This document shows, one piece after another, positions 56,801 to 64,000 of a stretch of 64,000 bases of DNA. Source of the DNA: Sipunculus nudus. Its lineage: Eukaryota; Annelida; Sipuncula; Golfingiida; Sipunculidae. Position numbers and translations under genes: made by a program. The DNA lies in assembly GCA_026874595.1 (NCBI GenBank), contig CM049311.1:10881676-10945675 (forward strand), in the 5' to 3' direction. The notes below the pieces were generated by a model. It did no database searches and had not been told where the DNA came from. It saw only the letters and a program-made list of their open reading frames with translations. How positions within the stretch are numbered: the stretch's first letter is position 1; every line of letters begins with the position of its first letter.

Positions 56801-57754
56801 CTCAAAGGAACGAAGTTATAATGACCCAATTTTTGGTATGGTAGGAGATTTTGGGGACATCTAATCGTATGCAGAATTTTGGATTCGTAGGTCCAACAGT
56901 TTTAAAACGTGCCCTGTTAACGGACGGACGGACGACGGACAAAGGACCACGACTATAGCTCAGATGACTTATAGTCAGCTGAGCTAAAAATGATACTGAC
57001 TATCCTCTTTATTAACGAAATCGATAGTCAGCTGAGCTAAAAAAGAATATCAGTATGATTATTGCTGCCTGTTATTTTTTTAGGATAATCATTAAACATA
57101 CAGGTCTTTCAATGACAGATATTTAACAAATATCTGCCATTGAGATAACAGTTTTAGCCATGCAATGTTATATTATTGAATTAAAAAAAAAATCGCAGGA
57201 CCCCACTCTCGTTGTTCGGAATATTCTTGACCCTAAGCCAGCGCCCTATCAGCCCTATACGCCTAGGCGGCAAATGCAAGCCGTGGACAAGTGTAATGGC
57301 TTAGATGCCAATGCAACATGACATTGCTTATACAAACAGTAGGAATCGGGTAAATTTTATAAAATAAAACTTTCACAGGTGCAAACCCACCGAAGGAAAA
57401 AAATGAAATGTGTTATATTTCATATATAGGCCTATTTACGTCCTTACTTAGACCTCCGGAATTCCGTACATAGACTTGGAAATCCCCGGGTGTATGTGTG
57501 TCAATTTCTCTGAACAGCTGACACTTTCCCGCGCGGCGGAAGTAAGCAACGCAATCATTTCGTCTGCCACACGCTGGGGCGCAAATCCCGCCATGGATAT
57601 CCTCAAGCGTTTCCATTATCTCTCCTGTGATATTAAGACACTTCTTTTCAAATTTTACTTGAGTCACTCCATATGTTGATCTCATAAAAAAGAAAGAGGT
57701 AAGTGCTCCATAGAGACGTAAAATGACCAAAACCGAACGGGCACTGGTCGTCAT
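49944..57754 (-). CDS. Gene D: secreted PAN/apple-EGF-CUB protein, 5 exons, 306 aa
   Basis: Exons in transcript order on the - strand: 57754-57448, 54605-54525, 51836-51645, 51091-50913, 50105-49944 (921 nt with TAA). Every junction has GT/AG and a matching phase (1,1,1,0). Residues 1-29 are a signal peptide. About 31-100 form a PAN/apple-like domain with Cys39, 58, 62, 68 and 78 and one NIT glycosylation site. 103-129 form a four-Cys half EGF (CLCPPGYIMSD). 130-167 form a calcium-binding EGF starting DLDEC, with the Asp/Asn-hydroxylation pattern C-x-N-x4-Y-x-C-x-C at 143-154. 170-177 is a short Cys cluster, and about 198-304 a CUB domain (VRIYDG, then TGFRFIF). The CUB core is split exactly across exons 4 and 5, which read into each other. 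Such proteins are extracellular adhesion or binding modules; the partner is unknown. The 3' end faces gene C. Confidence 0.87.
50241..50302. repeat. (TA)n in gene D intron 4
   Basis: About 30 TA units, followed by a GTGTGTG stretch and a poly-G run (50427-50440). Confidence 0.95.
51251..51437. repeat. 90-bp unit in tandem, period 97 bp, in gene D intron 3
   Basis: TTTAGTGCTCGGGTCC starts at 51251 and again at 51348. Both copies run 90 bp to TATCCCT with essentially no differences, so the duplication is recent. Confidence 0.92.
53141..53785. mobile_element. Candidate solo LTR in gene D intron 2
   Basis: Begins TGTGGGACC and ends GGTGCCACA (TG...CA with short inverted ends TGTGG/CCACA). It is flanked by GCAGG and ACAGG (one mismatch in 5 bp) and has a TATA-like TTATAAAA at about 53523. 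There is no internal retroelement sequence. Confidence 0.35.
53833..53883. repeat. (TA)n in gene D intron 2
   Basis: About 25 TA units just after the candidate LTR. Confidence 0.95.
56380..57050 (+). repeat. Copy of the ACGGACGGACGACGGACAAAG repeat family in gene D intron 1
   Basis: Diverged internal units around CTAATTTTTGGTATG, then the GACGGACGACGGACAAAGG segment and AGCTCAGATGACTTATAGTC. The same ending occurs at 20190-20290 (+) and, inverted, at 25390-25450. Confidence 0.65.
56971..57043. repeat. 53-bp tandem duplication with a segment shared with the hAT-like element
   Basis: A 20-bp word starting ATAGTCAGCTGAG is present at 56971-56990 and 57024-57043. The sequence between them, extended to 40 bp (56987-57026), is identical to 60887-60926 inside the hAT-like element. 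Confidence 0.8.
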
Positions 57755-60607
57755 AGTTCAGTCTGTCAAAAATTCTCTCCTGTGATGACGGCCGGAGCTA
57801 CCTTGGATGACGGCCGAAGCTAGAAGATTTCGCTTTCAGCACGTTGACAAAGGCTTATAAAACCGAGTCCGAAATCAAATAACTGAATGTAATATGAAAG
57901 CGTCATTAAAGGTTCATAGTAAACTCTCCGTTAACGCTTACAAGTTCCAGTTTCTAACATGTATATATAGGTCCAGTATATTGAACACGCACACCATTTT
58001 CATAGATCAGTCGAGTCATCCCTTTGTAACGTGATGACAGCTTTATATGTTCGCATGTTCAGCTACCATTACCAGAGCAATTATCTTTGCTCGAATACGT
58101 GCTTTCATCCAGTATGTCCACAGGCGGTTATTGCTCATTTTCATTTGCGTCCACTTAGAATGAAGTCAAGTTTGACACGTCTATTATTTAAGGTTGAACG
58201 GGTTTTTCACGCATCGTCAAATGTACATGCGCCGGCTATTTATCACTCAGTGGATTTGTACAGCATGCCTTAAACCATGACATATCGCATCTATTTTGCA
58301 AGAAAAAATATTTTCGCTGAAATATCTAAACATATATGGGAATTCTTTCTCCTGATGCTATACTACTATTCTGTCTTTTTTTTCAAGGACTCTTTGGCTC
58401 TCAAACGTCTTACTGTTCATGTCAGATTGGGAAGGAATATTATATGGATTTGACTATATGAGTAGGGTATAGATCTCCTCAAATAAACGATACTGACACC
58501 AGCCAGATATATAGCCTGTACCATCAAGGGGTGGTCAATGAAATTGGGTCAAATTTCCAACCAAGAATCTGCTAAAAACTGCATTGAAGGAATGAGGCTT
58601 AGGCATATTTAACTTAGCATAACTTGCAATCAGTTTTTGAATTCTAGAACTGAAATAATTTTAAAATCAATATATGAGGAAACAGTCTATTTACACATCT
58701 CACATAAAGTACTAACGGCTAATACAGAACTGTTGCCTGAACGGTTTCCGATCCGGCGCCGAACACTGATCCATTGGGTATTTCCTAAATGACGTGATTT
58801 GTGGAAAAAGCCATCAGCAATGTACCAAAGGACTCCCATTGTCAAGTATATAATTACTATGATGTTATTATTATATTACGTGGAAATCAGTCGCCATGAC
58901 TTCTTTTTTATATGACCATATTCACATATTTAATTGCCTATATTAAGGGCCGAGAGCAGAGTTCGATTCATATTTTATACATGCTGACAATCATATTTAA
59001 GTTTTGTATTTAAAGATGTTCTATATGATATGCCAGTGTTATATTTGATATATATTGTGCTTAACTAATATGCTACATGAATTCGAATCACAATTATACA
59101 AGTATGTAATTCGACCAGTTAAAGATGGTGAACATTTTATTCATTCGGCGGCAACAAGGCGAACGTGTAATTAGAAACACCTAAACGTATCAATAACCGT
59201 ATTCATGTCCGTTTCCGTGTTCGAACCGCATATGTGGAAACAGATTAAGAGAAATCGCTGAACAAACGTAACTGTCTTGGGGAGTAGGATCTCTAATTGT
59301 ACAGATCCTGAATACACGAAGACGATCTCTAAATTGACGGATCCAGCTTTCAAGAGCAATATACTGATCTGGTCTCATAACGGGACGCCAGAAGTTCTCA
59401 TAATTTCTAGATCCAACATGCAAGGTTATTCATACTTACTGCCTCCTTGGGATAACTGCAAAGCGTTGCTTTAGCGAAATGTTCACATTTCGTATAGGCT
59501 TGAAGCGAGGCCGTCGCTAGAGTAATTACAGATGACACAGAAAGCTTTTGAAAACGGAGCGGGCATTATATGCATGTTTGATGAATTGTATATTTAAAAC
59601 GCCATTGACAAACATAACAGACTGGCTTAAAATGCACATACAAGCTTTTTTTAAGAAGTTGGTCCTGGGTACACGATCTTGTTAGCTCAAAATCGATAGG
59701 TTCTTCCCCTATCGGCAGGTGAGCCATATGTGAATGTTGGAAATTTGTTAATGAATAACTGGACTTAAAAATTCAATCATGTATGTCCTGTGACTTCGAC
59801 CGTTTACCTTACGACTTCGAAATCAACAGCTTTCGCCCCTATTTTGGTCTAAAGATATCTGAAAGATACGTTTCGGTTTGATATTTTGGCTAAAAATGCA
59901 AATTCTACACTCCTCGCGTAGCGATTTTACACTGCAGTGGTCCTGTATCTCCTTCGCTTTTACCGCTGCTTTGCATAGCAAGATTCTCAGAGTAACACTA
60001 CCAGGCTTGGAACAGGGCAAAGAATTGTAATCAGACCAATGAGAGTGTGGTATCGCATCGTGCATTTCTCCAAGTTTTAAACCCGCGACACTCCGCCCTT
60101 GTTGGTTCGATTCTTGGCTCTGTGCCAGGCCTGGTGTTGGAAACTCGAAAAACTTGCGAAAACAAGCAGCAGCGAAAGCGAAGATCTGGAACGACTATAC
60201 CGAATAACCGCAGTGACAGGAGTATATGCGTATTTAAGCTTCGTGAGAAGTGTGTCCTGTGACCGCGAAATTGACCGTGTGAACTCTAAAATCATACATT
60301 CATCAGCTGGGTGATATGGGAAAGACGGGAGGTATGAAATGAAAGCATTGGCATACATGGGCGCAGTGATAAGCAACCATCAGCTTGCACTTAGGAAATA
60401 ATCAAATATTAAATCTTAGCGGATACAAAATGAGCAGTTGACCCATCACCCTGGCACAGTGTCCATCTGCAGATGATTCCTTAAATTTGAAGCGAGACAA
60501 GATTTATCACACTTCTAAATGAATTTGTAACATGCTAGTGTATAGGTGGCGCCACAAACATTTAATTTCATGTACTGCACAGTCATCATACACGATCTCA
60601 AATAGTT
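57755..60607. other. Upstream of gene D, no other gene seen
   Basis: A TATA-like TTATAA at about 57855 lies 100 bp before the gene D ATG and is a weak promoter candidate. The rest has no frame with a domain or convincing splice sites. Confidence 0.4.
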
Positions 60608-61036
60608 ATACATACTAGGGCTGTATCAATATATCGATACGAATCGATACAGGACGTCGATACGATAACCGAAATGCGTTGCATGTTGTATCGGTCGTAT
60701 CGATGTAAAACATTAATTGATAACGAATAGGGATATGACTCTAAGTTTAAATTTAACTTTGACGATTTATAAAGCTAAATGCACTGTATATTTGTTGCTT
60801 TGGCTTTTAAGACTTGATAAGAAATGTTTATACGCATGCACGTCAGTACTTCCATGACAAGCAGATGCATGTAAGCGATAATAGGAAAATGATACTGACT
60901 ATCCTCTTTATTAACGAAATCGATATTCACATCACATATTGCTGATAGGGACAAGGTACACTCACGTCTATATCGTATATATATATATGTGTGTGTGTGA
61001 GGGTGTGTGTGTGTATCACACTTATTCGCGTTATGA

Positions 61037-62080
61037 TACAGTGAAATCCCGGGCTGCAGGCGGACACCCTTCTGGGGCGGACACCCCACCTAACGGACAC
61101 TTTTTGGGCCGACGGGGCGTTTTTAACACTTTCAGAACCTCATTAAGGCGCGGCCACACCGAAAGTTGCGCTGCGCTGCAAATAAACGGCTGAGCATTTT
61201 TGCGGCGCTGCAAAGCGGAGAAAGTTTCAGCTTTGTTTGCCGGGCTGCACAGCACGGCGCAGCGCGGCATTTGGTGTGGACACCCCAGCGTATTTGCATG
61301 TACTCAACATTTTCTCCAGCGCAGCGCGGACACCCCCGCTATTCAGGACAACGGACACTTTTTTTTTGTCCGCCCGATGGAAAAAGTCACCCAGGCTAAC
61401 GGACACTCAAGCGGTGGCCCCGATCGAAGTAGGCAGAAATACTTTGAAATTGCAAATATTGTCTGCTTCTGGTACGCCTTATATCACTTAAATGTTCTCA
61501 TGGTTTAGGCATACTGCAATGACTATAAGTACGGAGCTAGTTTTACTCAAGTTACCTTATTTTTCAGCTGGAACATTCATTTATGTATCATTTTATCAAT
61601 AGCAGTCCCCCCAGAAAATGACGGAATTAACGAAGTTTCTATTGTGCCGAGCTTTCAGTGAAGCAACGTATTTATTCTGAATTTGGGCCACATTATTCTA
61701 TCATAGGCCCAGAAGCGAGGATAATGACGTATCTGTTACACACCTGGACGTTAACAGTCACGAGTCATGACCTATCGCCTGGGGTGAGGGCTCAGCGATA
61801 TCAACCAATCCCCGATCCTGTAACATTTGCATCACGGAAATCAGTCCCAACTACCAATTATAAGGCGTATATGATATCATGCATTTATTTATCATATTTG
61901 CATACGCTCCCAAAAGGTTTTCACGAATCTTGAACGAGATGTCAGAAATCAATTTATGTCATAAGCGATTCTTTTATTGTCACGGAAAGAGTGAGTAATT
62001 AAGAAATTTTACAGACCCAATGCTACAACGGACAAATTGTCCAGTCTCGTGACTGTCCGCCCCGGAGGGGTTTCACTGTA
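61037..62080. mobile_element. Nested pogo/Tigger-like element with TA target site
   Basis: The element spans 61039-62078. Its ends are CAGTGAAATCCC and GGGGTTTCACTG, flanked by TA on both sides as in the Tc1/mariner-pogo group. It is rich in CGGACAC words and has no transposase. It sits inside the hAT-like element, so it inserted later. Confidence 0.7.
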
Positions 62081-62453
62081 TATCATTTTATCTCTATTTT
62101 TTTATTTACGCAGCCAGTCATAGGCTACTTGAAACTCTCACGTTTCACATCAGACGTAAAATAAATTGTTAAAGCCTGGGGACAAATTCTGGGGACTATA
62201 TTTTCAGTAATTCAAGTTGTAAATCTTCCCATTTTTTTTTTACAAATTTCTTCATTAAATCATATAGTCTCAAATATTAAGAATGTTTAATCATTTAACC
62301 TCCATATTTATGTACAATTTCTCTCTCTTCATGTTTCATGCACAGGGGGCTGTTGTGTCAGCGGATTAAAATCGTTAACAACAGTCTCCAGACATAATAA
62401 AAATATTGACATACTGAATATATTTTGTATGGATGCTCACTTTTATGTCGAAT

Positions 62454-62456
<3 letters not shown>

Positions 62457-62493
<37 letters not shown>
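62457..62493. repeat. (CT)n inside the hAT-like element
   Basis: About 18 CT units. Confidence 0.95.
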
Positions 62494-62496
<3 letters not shown>

Positions 62497-62752
62497 AATG
62501 GATTCATATTCACAGAAAAATACAAAACTGTGTAATAACATGACACAAAAAATACAGCCTATGATCTTTCTCATCAAATGCAATAAAACTGATTGTGCGG
62601 GGCGGGGGGGCTCAAAGAAGTTCGAGATTTTGGTAGCATTAATTAGATAGATTTTGAAAACTAAAATCAACTGGTCTGGTTATGTATTTTATATCAAGCT
62701 TAAGCTGCTCAACTTTGGTGCATAGCATACGGAATATGTGTATATAAAAATG

Positions 62753-62755
<3 letters not shown>

Positions 62756-62809
<54 letters not shown>
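62756..62809. repeat. (TA)n inside the hAT-like element
   Basis: About 26 TA units. Confidence 0.95.
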
Positions 62810-62813
<4 letters not shown>

Positions 62814-62945
62814 AACAGTTTTTATTAAGAAATGATAAAAAAGAGAAATGAAGCGTATCGTCAATACGTATCGGTATCGAATTAACTGTATCGCAATACG
62901 TATTGTACTAGATGAGGCGGACCGATACCCAGCCCTAATACATAC

Positions 62946-64000
62946 CAGAGCATACACAATAACATAAAACAATTTTTTTTTCATATTTTGTACATTTTTA
63001 TTTTTGTTCAAATATTTTCTTTTTAATAATTTAATTTACAATAGACATTATACATCAGCGTTGAGCTAGACTCCCATATAATCTTGTGAAATAAGTCACT
63101 GTGTGACTGCTTCATGACAATACGAATTTCCAAAAGTATAATCAATAATTCTGTCATTGACACATCCTTGAAATCGTGTTCAAGAACGTAAGTACTCTAG
63201 AACCTCATTCATTCGCCAATTCCTGGTCCAGAGAAAGTAATGGCGACAGGCGAGGGTGAGTACCTGGAACAGGTAGTTGACAATGATATATACCATCTAC
63301 GATATATGACACAGCAGAAACTAGCCTTAAGGGAAATATTGGTATTTTAGGAAGATAAAACTGTTGGCGAATGAATGGGGTTGTAATGAAGACCTGTACA
63401 TGACGATCGTGTGACTAAACTGTACATAAAGGTCACGTGAACGTGGCGGTGCAGGCTCTGACAACAGATTCTGATGTTTTTGTTTCACATATGCCATACT
63501 TATCATATGAATAATATAAATTACAATCATGTTGCTACATCATCAATAGACATGGTTTCACACAGTTATCAAATTCATTACTACTTTGACGTCAGGGGCC
63601 TTCGTTCATCATATACTGTCATTTTTGTGTACAGAAATGCAACGCTTATCAAATACATTATTTACAGTGCAATCACATGATCTTTATATCAAACGTTCTT
63701 AGTTTTACTCTCAGAATTTGTATATGGAAAAAGCAGGCACTGGTTCCTGAAAATTAATATGACAACACCAGACCTCTTTTATTTACAAATGTATAAGCTC
63801 TTGCTGACATTAACTTTTCATTACTCTGTATACCTTATCTACTGAAAACTGTGCAACCGTGATATGGTCATACGTTTTGTCTTGTTATTTTATAAAGATC
63901 TAACTCTTGACTATGGCAAGTGTTGTATAGATGCAAAGGCACACTTTACTCACGCATGCAAATATATTTGCAGTCTGAGTCAGAATAAACATAGTATATA
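62946..64000. other. Right end of window, no supported gene
   Basis: AT-rich. A short ATG GCG ACA GGC GAG segment at 63240 runs into a good donor (GGTGAGTAC) and could be a first coding exon of a gene beyond the window, but nothing else supports this. Confidence 0.3.

Larger units (their letters stand above)
60608..62945. mobile_element. hAT-like non-autonomous transposon with 8-bp target duplication
   Basis: The element spans 60616-62937 and starts TAGGGCTG and ends CAGCCCTA (8-bp perfect TIR, with diverged CGATAC/GTATCG-rich subterminal ends). The flanking 8 bp are ATACATAC on both sides (60608-60615 and 62938-62945), a perfect target duplication of the hAT length. There is no transposase reading frame. 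Inside are a nested Tigger-like MITE, a (CT)n tract and a (TA)n tract. Confidence 0.88.

Noticed and set aside
57476-57679. 67-aa frame on the + strand
   Set aside because: Antisense of gene D exon 1.
60099-60376. Overlapping frames near GGTTCGATTCTTGGCTC, possible tRNA
   Set aside because: Only a partial B-box; no acceptor or anticodon arms fold.

Overview
This is an AT-rich animal genomic window. Genes are split by GT-AG introns, with many long (TA)n arrays, tRNA-derived SINE-like copies, small TIR elements and diverged tandem repeats. There are no operons and no bacterial signals. The esterase and PAN/EGF/CUB families, together with the repeat types (GACGGACGGAC-type repeats, poly-G elements, a hammerhead-bearing palindrome), suggest a lophotrochozoan, most likely a mollusc such as a bivalve. 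That taxonomic placement is an inference; no single sequence proves it.

Three related type-B carboxylesterase loci lie in tandem on the + strand, with first exons 17.5 and 18.0 kb apart. Gene A (3225-10254) and gene C (38714-47780) are complete eight-exon genes. Their exon phases are identical, and exons 2-7 are identical in length. Each encodes a short cytoplasmic tail, one signal-anchor helix and an extracellular esterase domain with an intact Ser-Glu-His triad. The middle locus B (20696-23879) is a decayed pseudogene: the TM segment is deleted, exons 3-4 are missing, there are in-frame stops, and the last exon is frameshifted.

A fourth gene, D, runs on the - strand (57754-49944), convergent with gene C. 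I assembled it from five exons with matching splice phases. It is a 306-residue secreted protein with a signal peptide, PAN/apple-like domain, half EGF, calcium-binding EGF and CUB domain.

The rest is non-coding and repeat-rich. 10.3-20.6 kb holds an inverted-repeat (foldback) block, MITEs and diverged tandem repeats. 24-38 kb holds a roughly 340-bp tandem array, a pogo/Tigger-like MITE and microsatellites. Intron 5 of gene C holds a 1.29-kb TIR element and a 158-bp near-perfect palindrome whose + strand half carries a complete hammerhead-ribozyme core. 60.6-62.9 kb is a hAT-like insertion with a perfect 8-bp target duplication and a Tigger-like MITE nested inside it.

All gene structures were read by eye from splice signals, reading-frame continuity and comparison of paralogues. 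No alignment or database search was run.
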